NCBI RefSeq assembly: GCF_002197685.1
Contig: NZ_NBBI01000003.1
Span: forward strand, 310,001-374,000
Source of the DNA: Sphingomonas dokdonensis
GTDB lineage: Bacteria; Pseudomonadota; Alphaproteobacteria; Sphingomonadales; Sphingomonadaceae
Reading direction: 5' to 3'
Length of the DNA stretch: 64,000 bases
Shown: positions 8,853 to 18,480 of the stretch, one piece after another
How positions within the stretch are numbered: position 1 is the stretch's first letter
How the letters are laid out: the number at the start of each line of letters is the position of its first letter
Position numbers and translations under genes: made by a program
The notes under the pieces: model-generated
The model's database searches: none
What the model was told of the DNA's origin: nothing
Seen by the model: only the letters and a program-made list of their open reading frames with translations

Positions 8853-9833
8853 TTACCCGATGGCCTTGAGCCAATCGACCAGCAGGTGGTTGACCTCTTC
8901 GGGCCGTTCCTGCTGCGTCCAATGGCCGCAATCCTCCAGCAAATGCCCTTCGACGCGCGGCACGTGTGGGCGCATGACCCCGATCGGATCGGGCAGCGCG
9001 CCAAAGCCGGTGGTGGCGGGATCCTTGGTACCGCCGATGAACAGCGCCGGCTGCTCGATGCGGCGATCGCGGAATTGCTGGAGCCAGGCGAAGTCGCGCT
9101 CGTGATTGCGATAGCGGCTGATCGGGCCGAAGAAGCCGGATGCCTCGAACTCGGCGACGTAATAATCGAGATCGGCGTCGCCGAGCCAGGCGGGGAAGGG
9201 ATCGGGATCGACCATGTCCTGCAGCAAGGTCGCGCCGGCCGCCTTGGTGGGCCAGGTGCCCGGCGGGGCGTCGCCCGAGATCGCGTAATAGAATTTGCGC
9301 AGGAAATCGCGCACGTCGGCCTCCGCCTCGCGCTCCGCCGGGCCGACCTCCTGGAACCATTCCTGGTAGAAGAAGCGGCCCTTGTTGGTGAAGGCGTGAC
9401 GGAACGTTTCGGTGAACGGGCGCGCGGGCACGCCGGTATAGGGGACGGACAGCGCGGCGACGGCGCGGAAGCGATCGGGCCGGGTCAGCGCCGAATTCCA
9501 CACCTGCGGCGCGCCCCAGTCATGCCCGACGAGGATCGCGGGCGCGCCGGGTTGGAGCGCCTGCGCCACCGCGTCGATGTCGGCGACGAGATGCTCCATG
9601 GCGTAATCCTCGACGCGGGTCGGCTTGTCCGAGCCGCCGTAGCCGCGCACGTCGATCGCCGCCGCGGTGAAGCCCGCCTGTGCCACCGGCCCGAGCTGAT
9701 GCCGCCAGGAATACCAGCTTTCGGGAAAGCCATGCACCATCAGGACCAGCGGCCCCTCCCCTTCGACGGCGGTGCGGATGCGCACCGGGCCGGTATCGAT
9801 CATCCGAAATTCAGGCGTCCGAAACTCGGGCAT
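8853..9833 (-). CDS. Alpha/beta hydrolase, epoxide hydrolase type
   Basis: A 326-residue cytosolic hydrolase. It shows the oxyanion motif HGFPES (34-39), GYGGSDKP, nucleophile Asp105 in GHDWGA and the catalytic His near 304 in EDCGHWTQ. An Asp nucleophile and a lid region with Tyr residues are typical of soluble epoxide hydrolases; haloalkane dehalogenases are the main alternative. The ATG at 9833 was chosen because homology begins there; an upstream frame of 100 residues is the shadow of the divergent DUF2490 gene. It stands alone, with no pathway context. Confidence 0.85.
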   Translation of the reverse strand: MPEFRTPEFRMIDTGPVRIRTAVEGEGPLVLMVHGFPESWYSWRHQLGPVAQAGFTAAAIDVRGYGGSDKPTRVEDYAMEHLVADIDAVAQALQPGAPAILVGHDWGAPQVWNSALTRPDRFRAVAALSVPYTGVPARPFTETFRHAFTNKGRFFYQEWFQEVGPAEREAEADVRDFLRKFYYAISGDAPPGTWPTKAAGATLLQDMVDPDPFPAWLGDADLDYYVAEFEASGFFGPISRYRNHERDFAWLQQFRDRRIEQPALFIGGTKDPATTGFGALPDPIGVMRPHVPRVEGHLLEDCGHWTQQERPEEVNHLLVDWLKAIG

Positions 9834-9909
9834 GTCTCTCTCCAACTTTTTGTTGCTGCAATCAGACGGCGCATGGCTGCGTGCCGACCGGCAGGGTACA
9901 ACTGGCGTC

Positions 9910-10593
9910 ATGCACCGTATTCTGCCGCTTTGTCTCCTGTCGTGCGTGACATTCGCCGCGCCCGCTATCGCCCAGACGACCCATGACGAGGCGGTGTGGG
10001 TGAATGGCACCGTGTCGGGCAAGATCGAAGGGCCGATGGTGTTCTTCGCCGAGGTGCAACCGCGGATCGGCGACGGCGTGTCGCGATTGCAGCAATTGCT
10101 GCTGCGGCCGGCGGTCGGCGTCGAGCTATCCAAGGCGGTGACGATCTATCAGGGCTATGCGCGCGTGATCGATCCGGTCGATGGTGGGCGGGATCTGCAG
10201 GAGGATCGCCTATTCCAGCAGGTGACGTGGAACGTCGGCACGATCGGGCAGCTGGAGGTGCAATCGCGTACCCGGCTGGAAGAGCGCTGGCGCAACGATG
10301 GCGACGGCATGTCGCTGCGCGCGCGGGAGATGATGCGGTTCGAATATCCGCTCGCGCCGGGTAGCCGGCGGGTGGCGGCGCTGGCGTCGGTGGAGGGGTT
10401 CGTCGGGCTGACGACCGCCGAGTGGGGCGGCGAGCCGGGGTTCGATCAGGTGCGCAGCTTCGTCGGCGTGGAGATCCCGTTGGCGGGCAAATCGACGATC
10501 GAGGCCGGGTATCTGAACCAGACGCGCGATGCGCCGGGCGGCGACGTGCGGATGGCGCATGTCGCATCGGTGAGTGTCTTTATCCGCATGTAG
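9910..10593 (+). CDS. DUF2490 family outer-membrane-like protein
   Basis: A 227-residue secreted protein. Residues 1-22 form a signal peptide ending PAIAQ. The mature part has alternating strands (VFFAEVQPRIG, LEVQSRTRLEERW, MRFEYPL) and ends in an aromatic/hydrophobic strand, consistent with a small beta-barrel as expected for DUF2490. The family has no established function. The ATG at 9910 gives the signal peptide, so the longer upstream frame is rejected. It is divergent from the epoxide hydrolase (76 bases apart) and convergent with coxA. Confidence 0.8.
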   Translation: MHRILPLCLLSCVTFAAPAIAQTTHDEAVWVNGTVSGKIEGPMVFFAEVQPRIGDGVSRLQQLLLRPAVGVELSKAVTIYQGYARVIDPVDGGRDLQEDRLFQQVTWNVGTIGQLEVQSRTRLEERWRNDGDGMSLRAREMMRFEYPLAPGSRRVAALASVEGFVGLTTAEWGGEPGFDQVRSFVGVEIPLAGKSTIEAGYLNQTRDAPGGDVRMAHVASVSVFIRM

Positions 10594-10804
10594 CACACGG
10601 TGACCACGTCCTGAGGGCTGCCCGTTGCGAGGCGGCGCGAGTTGCTACGCTTGTGCTGAGTCGCATTGACGCTGGCTGAGGGTGACGTGCGAGCCGAGCC
10701 GAGCCGCGACCAAGCTGCGCCCTTGGCCGGGGCGGTGGTGGGGCGTGGCTGTGCGATGCTTCAGCCGCCGCCTGCTCGCGCCCGGCGCCAGCTTAGCTTC
10801 TCCC
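10594..10804. other. Non-coding gap between DUF2490 gene and coxA terminator
   Basis: About 210 bases between two convergent genes. I see no supported ORF, tRNA or clear repeat here. Open frames crossing it are GC-driven shadows. The coxA terminator follows at 10805. Confidence 0.5.
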
Positions 10805-10842
10805 AAAAAGAAAGCGCCCCGCGAGTTTCCTCGCGGGGCGCT
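10805..10842 (-). terminator. Rho-independent terminator of coxBA
   Basis: A perfect 13-bp stem (10813-10825 with 10830-10842) and a 4-base loop lie 21 bases past the coxA stop. Read on the minus strand the hairpin is followed by TTTCTTTTT, a proper U-tract. This ends the coxBA transcript and also insulates the convergent DUF2490 gene. Confidence 0.9.
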
Positions 10843-10863
10843 GTTCCTGTCACCGGTTGGCGA

Positions 10864-12546
10864 TCAATGGTGCTTTTCGTCCTCGATCACCGGCAGCGTT
10901 TCGAACTGGTGATACGGCGGCGGCGACGTCAGCGTCCACTCGAGCGTGGTGGCACCCTCGCCCCAGGGATTGTCGGGCGCCTTCTTGCCCGCGGCGAGCG
11001 ACCAGACGAGATTGATGAAGAAGATCACCATGCCCAGCGCCATGATCTCATAGCCGTGCGTCGCGATGCCGTTCCAGTAAGCGTAGGCGTCCGGATAGTC
11101 CGGGTAGCGCCGCGGCATGCCCTGGAGACCCAGGAAATGCATTGGGAAGAACAAGAGGTTCACGCCGGCGAAGAACACCCAGAAGTGCAGCTGGCCGAGG
11201 AACTCGTTGTACATCTTCCCCGACATCTTCGGGAACCAGTAATAGAAGCCGGCGAACAGCGCGAACACGGCGCCGAGCGACAGCACGTAGTGGAAGTGCG
11301 CCACGACGTAATAGGTGTCGTGCATGTAATCGTCGACGCCGCCGTTGGCGAGCACCACACCCGTCACGCCACCCACGGTGAACATGAAGATGAAGCCGAT
11401 CGCCCAGACCATCGGCGTCTTGAAGGTGAGCGAGCCACCCCACATGGTCGCGATCCAGGAGAAGATCTTGATGCCGGTCGGCACCGCGATGACCATGGTT
11501 GCGGCGGTGAAGTACATCTTCGTGTTCACCGAAAGGCCGGTGGCGAACATGTGGTGCGCCCACACGACGAAGCCGACCACGCCGATCGCCACCATGGCAT
11601 AGGCCATGCCGAGATAGCCGAAGATCGGCTTGCGGCTGAAGGTGGAGATGATGTGGCTGATGATGCCGAAGCCCGGCAGGATCATGATGTACACTTCGGG
11701 GTGACCGAAGAACCAGAACAGGTGCTGGTACAGGATCGGATCGCCACCGCCGGCCGGATCGAAGAAGGTCGTGCCGAAGTTACGATCGGTCAGCAGCATG
11801 GTGATCGCCGCGGCGAGAACCGGCAGCGACAGCAGCAGCAGGAACGCGGTGACCAGCACCGACCAGGCGAACAGCGGCATCTTGTGCAGCGTCATGCCCG
11901 GTGCGCGCATGTTGAAGATGGTGGTGATGAAGTTGATCGCACCCAGGATCGACGACGCACCCGACAGGTGGAGCGACAGGATCGCCATGTCGACCGACGG
12001 ACCCGGCTCACCATAAGTGGAGAGCGGCGCATAAACGGTCCAGCCGGTGCCCGCACCCGCGCCGAAGAACGGCGAGGACAGCAGCAGCAGGAAGGACGGC
12101 ACCAGCAGCCAGAAGCTGATGTTGTTCATGCGCGGGAAGGCCATGTCCGGCGCACCGATCATCAGCGGCACGAACCAGTTGCCGAAGCCGCCGATCATCG
12201 CCGGCATCACCATGAAGAACACCATGATGAGGCCGTGGGCGGTGATCATCACGTTCCACAGGTGCAGCGCCTCGTCGAACGTGCCCGGGCCATGCAGCAT
12301 GGCGAGCCAGGTCGGCAGGTACTGGATGCCCGGATCACGCAGCTCGATACGCATCAGACCCGAGATCGCGCCGCCGATGATGCCGGCGAAGATCGCGAAG
12401 ATCAGGTAAAGGGTGCCGATGTCCTTGTGATTGGTGGACATGAACCAGCGCTGGAAGAACGCGGGCTTGTGATCCGCGTCGTGATGGTGGTGCGCATGGT
12501 CGTCGTGCGCCTGAAAGGCGGATGGGTTGAGTGCGGTATCGGTCAT
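10864..12546 (-). CDS. ctaD: Cytochrome c oxidase subunit I (aa3 type)
   Basis: A 560-residue, twelve-helix catalytic subunit of the terminal oxidase. Haem-copper ligands are visible: an early HGLIMVFFM (low-spin haem a), [11 protein letters not shown] with the Tyr-linked CuB His, HHMF (CuB pair), and AHFHYV (haem a3 and a ligands). It oxidises cytochrome c and reduces oxygen while pumping protons in the inner membrane. The N-terminus is His-rich ([11 protein letters not shown]), as is the extreme C-terminus. It starts two bases after the coxB stop. Subunit III and the assembly genes ctaB and ctaG, often next in alphaproteobacteria, are not here. Confidence 0.97.
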   Translation of the reverse strand: MTDTALNPSAFQAHDDHAHHHHDADHKPAFFQRWFMSTNHKDIGTLYLIFAIFAGIIGGAISGLMRIELRDPGIQYLPTWLAMLHGPGTFDEALHLWNVMITAHGLIMVFFMVMPAMIGGFGNWFVPLMIGAPDMAFPRMNNISFWLLVPSFLLLLSSPFFGAGAGTGWTVYAPLSTYGEPGPSVDMAILSLHLSGASSILGAINFITTIFNMRAPGMTLHKMPLFAWSVLVTAFLLLLSLPVLAAAITMLLTDRNFGTTFFDPAGGGDPILYQHLFWFFGHPEVYIMILPGFGIISHIISTFSRKPIFGYLGMAYAMVAIGVVGFVVWAHHMFATGLSVNTKMYFTAATMVIAVPTGIKIFSWIATMWGGSLTFKTPMVWAIGFIFMFTVGGVTGVVLANGGVDDYMHDTYYVVAHFHYVLSLGAVFALFAGFYYWFPKMSGKMYNEFLGQLHFWVFFAGVNLLFFPMHFLGLQGMPRRYPDYPDAYAYWNGIATHGYEIMALGMVIFFINLVWSLAAGKKAPDNPWGEGATTLEWTLTSPPPYHQFETLPVIEDEKHH

Positions 12547-12548
12547 GA

Positions 12549-13709
12549 TCAGCGTCCCGAGTCGCCGGTGCCGCCCGGATTGGCGGTGGCACCCTGCGGG
12601 GAGGTGGCGGGTTCGACGGTGGCGTTCTCCGTCGGACCGGTCAGGTTGTCCGCGGCGGCAGCCTCTGCCGCGGCACTGGCGGAATTGTCTGCGCCCGGCT
12701 GCGGGATGGCAGCGGACGACGGCTGGCCGGCACCCGGCATCGACCCGCCCTTTTCACGGATCCAGGCGGCGAACTGCGCCGGAGACACCGCCTCGACGGT
12801 GATCGGCATGAACGCGTGACGCGCGCCGCACAGCTCCGAGCACTGGCCGTAATAGACGCCCGGCTTCTCGATGGTGAAGCTCGTCTCGTTCAGGCGGCCC
12901 GGCACCGCATCGAGCTTGATCCAGAATGCGGGCATCGCCCAGCTGTGGATCACGTCGTTGGCGGTGGTGATGAGGCGGATCGGCACGCCGACCGGCAGCA
13001 CCACGCGATTGTCGGTGGCGAGCAGGCGGGGGCCGTCAGCATCGGTGCGGAAGCGCTCGCCGGGGGCAACCTCGCTGCGCTCCTTCAGCATGTTGGCGGT
13101 GATCTCGATCCCGCCGTGATCGGGATATTGGTAGCTCCAATACCATTGGTTGCCGATCGCCTTCAGCGTCACCGCGCCGGCGGGGGCCGGCTTGAACTGC
13201 GCGGAAAGGAGCCCGATCGAGGGCACGGCGATGGCGACCAGGATCAGCACCGGCGCCAGCGTCCACACCACTTCGATCATGGTGTTGTGGCTGGTCTTGG
13301 ACGGGACCGGGTTCGCCGCCTGGCGATAGCGGATCGCCACCCAGACGAGCAGCGCCAGCACGAACAAGCAGATCACCACAATGAGCGGCAGCAGGATGTT
13401 GTTGTGGAAACCCATCGCGCGTTCACCGTTCTTGGTGACCTGCGGCTGGATCGACATCAGCCGGTCGGTGGGTTGACCGATGACCGGATGCGCCGTGAGC
13501 GGCACCGAGTCGGCGGTTGCCGCGCCGGGCGCTGCAGGCGCCACGTCGGGCGCCCGTTCGGTGACATTGGCCGAATTGCCGATCGCGGCCGCCTCGGTCG
13601 GCGCGCCCGCGGCGCCACCCCCTGTTGCTGCCGGCTGGGCAGCGGCAGGGGCAAGCCCGGCCATCGCAAGCCCGGCGGCGAGCATCAATCCCTTGAACAC
13701 GCTTTTCAT
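12549..13709 (-). CDS. ctaC: Cytochrome c oxidase subunit II
   Basis: A 386-residue CuA-bearing subunit that takes electrons from cytochrome c. It begins with a signal peptide (to about AAAQP), then an Ala/Pro-rich stretch of some 60 residues, two transmembrane helices and the periplasmic cupredoxin domain. The CuA motif is [16 protein letters not shown] further Ala/Pro/Gly-rich tail of about 60 residues follows the domain. Family members are usually about 280-300 residues, so both extensions are unusual. The ATG at 13709 gives the signal peptide; upstream sequence of the longer frame has no support. It leads the coxBA operon. Confidence 0.95.
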   Translation of the reverse strand: MKSVFKGLMLAAGLAMAGLAPAAAQPAATGGGAAGAPTEAAAIGNSANVTERAPDVAPAAPGAATADSVPLTAHPVIGQPTDRLMSIQPQVTKNGERAMGFHNNILLPLIVVICLFVLALLVWVAIRYRQAANPVPSKTSHNTMIEVVWTLAPVLILVAIAVPSIGLLSAQFKPAPAGAVTLKAIGNQWYWSYQYPDHGGIEITANMLKERSEVAPGERFRTDADGPRLLATDNRVVLPVGVPIRLITTANDVIHSWAMPAFWIKLDAVPGRLNETSFTIEKPGVYYGQCSELCGARHAFMPITVEAVSPAQFAAWIREKGGSMPGAGQPSSAAIPQPGADNSASAAAEAAAADNLTGPTENATVEPATSPQGATANPGGTGDSGR

Positions 13710-13779
13710 TCGTGCGGTAACCTTCGCCTCTCCAGTGCGGCGTCCGCACCCCCCTGTGCAGACCCCTTGGACCTTGTGG

Positions 13780-13808
13780 CCTATACGGACGGGTGCCGCG
13801 CGTCTCAA
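13780..13808 (-). promoter_or_regulatory. Candidate sigma-70 promoter for coxBA
   Basis: On the minus strand TTGAGA (13803-13808) and TATAGG (13780-13785) are separated by exactly 17 bases. Transcription would start near 13773, leaving a leader of about 64 bases before the coxB ATG. Confidence 0.6.
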
Positions 13809-13929
13809 GCACGCATGTTGCTTTAATTTCCGCGCGCCACCTGCCCGATCGTGCAGGACCATCACGCCGCTGCCCGTTGCATGGCGCGCGCGACGTTCGT
13901 ATCTCGGCGGCCCGACGAAAGGGCTTTTG

Positions 13930-14514
13930 GTGACCGACGACGAGGTTCTGGCAGAGTTCCGGGCGGCCGACGCGCTGCTGGAGGGGCATTTCATCCTGTC
14001 TTCGGGGCTGCGCTCCTCGCGCTATCTGCAATGCGCGCGCGTGCTGATGGACCCGCGGCGCGGGGCGCGGCTGGCCGAGGCGCTGGCCGAGCGGCTGCCC
14101 GCCGACCTGCGCGCGCGGATCTCCGCCGTTGTCTCGCCGGCGATGGGCGGGGTCATCGCGGGGCACGAGATGGCGCGCGCGCTGGGCGTGCCGGCGATGT
14201 TCGTCGAGCGGCCGACCGGCACGTTCGAGCTGCGCCGCGGCTTTCGCCTGGAGGACGGGCAGGAGGTGCTGATGATGGAGGACGTCGTGACCACCGGGCT
14301 GTCCTCGCGCGAGGCGATCAAGGCGATCGAGGCAGCGGGTGGCCGCGTGATCGCGGGGGCGTCGCTGGTCGATCGCTCCAACGGCGGCGCGGATATCGGC
14401 GTGCCGTTCTTTCCGCTGATCCGGCTGGACGTGCCGACCTATCAGCCCGACGCGCTGCCGCCCGAGCTCGCCGCAATCCCGGCGATCAAGCCGGGCAGCC
14501 GGGCCGCCGCGTGA
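13930..14514 (+). CDS. pyrE: Orotate phosphoribosyltransferase
   Basis: A 194-residue cytosolic enzyme that joins orotate to PRPP, forming OMP in pyrimidine synthesis. The PRPP-binding motif is the acidic [12 protein letters not shown] at about 117-128. The GTG at 13930, preceded by AAAGGG seven bases away, begins the normal N-terminus (TDDEVLAEF); the longer open frame upstream overlaps the coxB promoter and is rejected. It heads a tightly overlapped operon; its stop overlaps the pdxJ GTG by four bases. Confidence 0.95.
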   Translation: MTDDEVLAEFRAADALLEGHFILSSGLRSSRYLQCARVLMDPRRGARLAEALAERLPADLRARISAVVSPAMGGVIAGHEMARALGVPAMFVERPTGTFELRRGFRLEDGQEVLMMEDVVTTGLSSREAIKAIEAAGGRVIAGASLVDRSNGGADIGVPFFPLIRLDVPTYQPDALPPELAAIPAIKPGSRAAA

Positions 14515-15239
14515 CCCGGGCGCTGCGCCTCGGGGTCAACATCGACCATGTCGCGACCGTCCGTAACGCGCGGGGCGGCGCCTATCCCGATCCGGTGCGC
14601 GCCGCCGCGCTGGCGGCCGAGGCGGGCGCGGACGGCATCACCGCGCACCTGCGCGAAGACCGCCGCCACATCACTGACGACGATATCGCGCGATTGTCGG
14701 ACACGCTGACCATTCCGCTGAACCTGGAGATGGCAGCAACCGAGGAGATGCTGGCGATCGCGCTGCGCCACCGACCGCACGCCGCGTGCATCGTGCCCGA
14801 AAAGCGCGAGGAGCGGACCACCGAGGGCGGGATCGACGCCGCCGGACAGTTCGAGCGGCTGTGCCCGATGGTGGCGGCGCTGCGCGAGGCGGGGACGCGC
14901 GTGTCGCTGTTCATCGAGCCCGACGCGCGGCAGATCGATGCCGCGCTGCGGCTCGGCGCGCCGGTGGTGGAGCTGCACACCGGGCTTTATTGCGAGCTGG
15001 ACGGCGCGCGGCGCGCGGACGAGCTGCGCCGGCTGGCCGATGCGGCGGCACTGGCGGCGAAGAACGGCATCGAGGTGCATGCCGGGCATGGCCTGACCTA
15101 TGACAATGTCGCGCCGATCGCCGCCATCCCGCAGGTGGTGGAGCTGAACATCGGGCATTTCCTGATCGGCGAGGCGATCTTCGTCGGGCTGGCGGACAGC
15201 ATCGCGCGGATGCGCGCGGCGATGGATGCCGCACGGTGA
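14511..15239 (+). CDS. pdxJ: Pyridoxine 5'-phosphate synthase
   Basis: A 242-residue TIM-barrel enzyme. It condenses 1-deoxyxylulose 5-phosphate with aminoacetone phosphate to give pyridoxine 5'-phosphate. Recognisable parts are [13 protein letters not shown] at the N-terminus, [11 protein letters not shown], the catalytic Glu in NLEMAAT, and VHAGHGL with ELNIGHF near the end. The GTG at 14511 overlaps pyrE (GTGA), giving the exact family start. The next gene, acpS, overlaps its stop in the same way. Length is typical. Confidence 0.96.
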   Translation: MTRALRLGVNIDHVATVRNARGGAYPDPVRAAALAAEAGADGITAHLREDRRHITDDDIARLSDTLTIPLNLEMAATEEMLAIALRHRPHAACIVPEKREERTTEGGIDAAGQFERLCPMVAALREAGTRVSLFIEPDARQIDAALRLGAPVVELHTGLYCELDGARRADELRRLADAAALAAKNGIEVHAGHGLTYDNVAPIAAIPQVVELNIGHFLIGEAIFVGLADSIARMRAAMDAAR

Positions 15240-15640
15240 TCGTCGGCCTGGGATCGGACCTGTGCAACATCGAGCGGATCCAGCAATCGCTCGACCGCTT
15301 CGGCACGCGCTTCGAGAACCGCGTCTTCACCGACGTCGAGCGCGCCAAGGCGCAGCGCCGGCCGTTCACGCGCGCTGGCACCTATGCCAAGCGTTTCGCC
15401 GCCAAGGAGGCCTTCTCCAAGGCGGTCGGCACCGGCTTTCGCCGCGGCGTGTTCATGAAGGACATCGGCGTCGTCAACGCGCCGTCGGGGGCGCCGACGC
15501 TGGCGCTGGCCGGGGGCGCGAAGGCTGCGCTTGACGCGATGATTCCCGCAGGCCACCGCGCCCGCATCCATTTGACACTGACCGACGATCATCCCTGGGC
15601 GCAGGCCTTTGTGATCATCGAGGCCATTCCGGACGAGTGA
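15236..15640 (+). CDS. acpS: Holo-[acyl-carrier-protein] synthase
   Basis: A 134-residue phosphopantetheinyl transferase that moves the 4'-phosphopantetheine arm from CoA to apo-[15 protein letters not shown] holds the Mg-binding Asp, and the second motif is [15 protein letters not shown]. The start is GTG, overlapping pdxJ by four bases. The pdxJ-acpS-lepB order is widely conserved in alphaproteobacteria. Confidence 0.96.
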   Translation: MIVGLGSDLCNIERIQQSLDRFGTRFENRVFTDVERAKAQRRPFTRAGTYAKRFAAKEAFSKAVGTGFRRGVFMKDIGVVNAPSGAPTLALAGGAKAALDAMIPAGHRARIHLTLTDDHPWAQAFVIIEAIPDE

Positions 15641-16614
15641 ACCCCAGGACCGTGAACGATCTGGCCGAGAAACTGCCGATGACGGGCGAGCCGCCGGCAG
15701 ACCATGCCCCCGAACAGCGGCGCCATCACGGCTTTGACTGGTGGGGCGAGCTGAAGGGCCTGTTCTGGCTGATCCTGGCGGTGCTCGGGTTCCACAGCTT
15801 CATCGCCAAGCCGTTCTATATTCCCAGCGAATCGATGCTGCCGGGGCTGGAGGTCGGCGACCGACTGGTGGTGTCCAAATTCGCCTATGGCTGGTCGTTC
15901 GTTTCGCCCACCCTGCCCAACCCTGCGGCGATCTTTCGCGGCGCGGTGCTGCATCAGCCGGTAGACAGCTGGTCGTTCCAGCTGCCGGCGTGGCACGGCC
16001 GCGTGTGGGGCGCGATGCCCAAGCGCGGCGATGTGGTGATCGTGACGCCGCCGGGGCAGACGAGCGATTATATCAAGCGCGTGATCGGCCTGCCGGGCGA
16101 CACGCTGGAAGTGCGCGGCGGCGTTGTGGTGCTGAACGGCACGCCGGTGACGCGCGGGCCGATCCATTTCAAGGACCTGCCGGTCGACCAGAACGCCACC
16201 TGCGACCCGTGGCAATATCCCGAGGCGCGGATCACGCGCGCCGACGGCGTCACCGTCTGCCGCCTACCGATCGTGACCGAGACGCTGCCCAATGGTCGGC
16301 GCTTCGACACGGTGGAGCTGGGGTCGAGCCCCGGCGATTATTACGGGCCGATCCGCATTCCGCCGCAGCACCTGTTCCTGATGGGGGACAATCGCGATCG
16401 CTCCGCCGACAGCCGCTTCGCGCTGGGCGGCAGCGAAAAGGGGCTGGGCGGGCCGGTGCCGTGGGAGAATATCGGCGGGCGGGCCGAATTCATCACCTTT
16501 TCGGTCGACGGCACCGCAACCTTGAACCCGCTTAGCTGGTTTGGCTCGCTGCGCAGTGGGCGCACCGGCGTGTCGCTTCACCCGCAGGAAGTGGTTTCAA
16601 AGGAACAACGGTGA
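15637..16614 (+). CDS. lepB: Signal peptidase I
   Basis: A 325-residue membrane protease that removes signal peptides. After a short cytoplasmic tail and one transmembrane helix (about 41-58) come the catalytic Ser66 in PSESML and Lys147 in [12 protein letters not shown]. The C-terminal box [12 protein letters not shown] is present. It starts with GTG overlapping acpS. At 325 residues it is somewhat long, owing to an insert near 100-125 with AIFRGAV and a Cys pair in the 185-210 segment. Elsewhere in alphaproteobacteria rnc and era usually follow; here an AI-2E-family permease gene does. Confidence 0.94.
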   Translation: MNPRTVNDLAEKLPMTGEPPADHAPEQRRHHGFDWWGELKGLFWLILAVLGFHSFIAKPFYIPSESMLPGLEVGDRLVVSKFAYGWSFVSPTLPNPAAIFRGAVLHQPVDSWSFQLPAWHGRVWGAMPKRGDVVIVTPPGQTSDYIKRVIGLPGDTLEVRGGVVVLNGTPVTRGPIHFKDLPVDQNATCDPWQYPEARITRADGVTVCRLPIVTETLPNGRRFDTVELGSSPGDYYGPIRIPPQHLFLMGDNRDRSADSRFALGGSEKGLGGPVPWENIGGRAEFITFSVDGTATLNPLSWFGSLRSGRTGVSLHPQEVVSKEQR

Positions 16615-17687
16615 ACGACAAACAGGTCACGGTTGTCGACGGGGCCGGCCCCAGCGAAGTCCGTGACCCGACGATGCGGCACGAATTCAAGCGTGCCGCG
16701 GTCTGGCTGGGCCTCGCGTCTGCCATCGCACTGGTCGTGCTGCTGATCCAGCCGCTGCTGATCATTTTTGCCGGTTTCGTCTTTGCCACGTTGCTCGACG
16801 GCGGGGTACGGCTGCTCGGCCGCGTGCTGCCGATCGGGCGCAACTGGCGCCTGCTGATCGTGTGCCTGCTGACGCTGATCTTCATGATCGGCACATTCGT
16901 GCTGACCGGCGTGCAGGTAGCCGAGCAGGTCGGCCAGCTGCGCGCCACGTTGGAAGCGCAGGCGGTCCAGCTGACCAGCTGGCTGACCAATCAGGGGCTG
17001 ATGCCCGCGCCATCGGACATCAGCGGGATCGCGCGGCAGGCGATGAGCTCGGTCGGGCGGCTCACCTCATGGGTCGGAACCGCGGTCGGCGCGCTCACCA
17101 CCATGTTCATGATCCTGGTGATCGGCCTGTTCATCGCCATCGACCCACACGTCTATCGGCGCGGCCTGCAATGGATGATCCCGGAGGAAAAGCGCGACGA
17201 GTTCGCGATCACCGCCAGCCGCATGGGCCAGACGCTGCGCCGGCTGCTGTTCGGGCGCATTCTTGGCATGATCGCGGAAGGCGTGCTGACCTGGCTGGCG
17301 CTGATGGTCGGCGGCGTGCCGATGGCGATGATCCTCGGCATTCTTTCCGGCATTCTCGCCTTTATCCCCAATATCGGCGCGTTCATCTCGGGCGCGCTGA
17401 TGATCGCCGTGGGCTTTTCGGCCGGGGTCGACACCGGCATCTGGGCGATCGCCACCTATGTGATCGTGCAGACCTTTGATGGCTATGTACTGGTCCCGAT
17501 CGTGGCGAAGCGCACGGTGGACATGCCGCCCGCGCTGACGCTGGGCGCGCAGATCCTGGCCAGTGCGCTGTTCGGCATCCTGGGCCTGGCGCTGGCCGAC
17601 CCGATGACCGCGATGATCAAGGCGGCGCTGGAGCGGCGCAAGGAAGTCGCCGAAGAGGAACGCGACACGGAGGACGCACCCGCATGA
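16611..17687 (+). CDS. AI-2E family (PerM-like) permease
   Basis: A 358-residue inner-membrane protein of the PF01594 type. It has two N-terminal helices, a hydrophilic segment around 110-150, then five to six more helices. The pieces IPNIGAFISGALM, FDGYVLVPIVAKRTVDMPP and FGILGLALADPM are characteristic of the family. Members export or move small molecules or ions; the true substrate of this one is unknown. The GTG start overlaps lepB by four bases, and the stop overlaps maiA (ATGA). Confidence 0.88.
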   Translation: MNDKQVTVVDGAGPSEVRDPTMRHEFKRAAVWLGLASAIALVVLLIQPLLIIFAGFVFATLLDGGVRLLGRVLPIGRNWRLLIVCLLTLIFMIGTFVLTGVQVAEQVGQLRATLEAQAVQLTSWLTNQGLMPAPSDISGIARQAMSSVGRLTSWVGTAVGALTTMFMILVIGLFIAIDPHVYRRGLQWMIPEEKRDEFAITASRMGQTLRRLLFGRILGMIAEGVLTWLALMVGGVPMAMILGILSGILAFIPNIGAFISGALMIAVGFSAGVDTGIWAIATYVIVQTFDGYVLVPIVAKRTVDMPPALTLGAQILASALFGILGLALADPMTAMIKAALERRKEVAEEERDTEDAPA

Positions 17688-18313
17688 ACATCGTGCTGCA
17701 CGATTATTGGCGCTCGTCCGCCTCCTACCGGGTGCGCATCTGTCTCAACCTGAAGGGGGTCGCGTACGAGCGCGTGCCGGTGAACCTGCTGACGGGCGAG
17801 CAGGGCGATGCGGCGAACCGGGCGATCAATCCGCAGGGCTTCGTGCCGACCTTGGTGGTCGATGGTCGCCCGCTGACGCAGAGCCTGGCGATCGTCGACT
17901 GGCTGGACGCGAACTTTGCCGATCCGCCGATGGTGGACAAGGACCCGTTCGTCCGCTCCGCGCAGCTCGCGCGGGCGCTGGTGATCGCGGCGGACACGCA
18001 CCCGCTCGACAATCTGCGCGTGCTGAAGCGGCTGGAAACGCAGTTCGGCGCCGACCAGGCAGCGCGCGACGAGTGGTACCGCCACTGGGTGGTGGAAGGA
18101 CTGACCGCGCTCGAGGCGATGGCGGGCGACGGGCCGTTCCTGGGCGGGGCGTCGCCCGACATCTCGGACATCTGCCTGGTGCCGCAGCTTGCCAACGCGC
18201 GGCGGTTCGACGTGCCGCTGGACGCCTATCCGAAGCTGCTGGCGGCGGAAGAGGCGAGCCTGGCTTTGCCGGCCGTGCAGGCCGCCGCGCCGGAGCGGGT
18301 GAAGCCGGCCTGA
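17684..18313 (+). CDS. maiA: Maleylacetoacetate isomerase (zeta-class GST)
   Basis: A 209-residue glutathione-dependent enzyme. The N-terminal thioredoxin-like domain carries the zeta signature SSASYRVRICLNLKG, the GSH site NPQGFVPTL, then an all-helical C-terminal domain. It would isomerise maleylacetoacetate in tyrosine/homogentisate breakdown, but other genes of that route are not nearby, so a related isomerase role remains possible. It is last in the pyrE operon, overlapping the permease gene by four bases. Confidence 0.85.
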   Translation: MNIVLHDYWRSSASYRVRICLNLKGVAYERVPVNLLTGEQGDAANRAINPQGFVPTLVVDGRPLTQSLAIVDWLDANFADPPMVDKDPFVRSAQLARALVIAADTHPLDNLRVLKRLETQFGADQAARDEWYRHWVVEGLTALEAMAGDGPFLGGASPDISDICLVPQLANARRFDVPLDAYPKLLAAEEASLALPAVQAAAPERVKPA

Positions 18314-18480
18314 ACCAGCCGAGCGTTTGAGAGGCGCCGCCGTCAGGTGTCGCATGAGCGCAGTTGGGCGCGGATCGGCAGCAGCTGATCTTGTGCGCGT
18401 GCGCCCCCCCGCCCTAAAGACCGCCGAAAAGAAACCACATTCGGGCGCCATTCGCGCGCCGGACACCCGCACAATGGTAC

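Noticed and set aside
7363..9105. 580-residue plus-strand open frame
   Set aside because: Antisense to the flippase; no family features.
10666..12819. 717-residue plus-strand open frame over coxA
   Set aside because: Shadow of coxBA; composition is Arg/His/Glu-rich without a domain.
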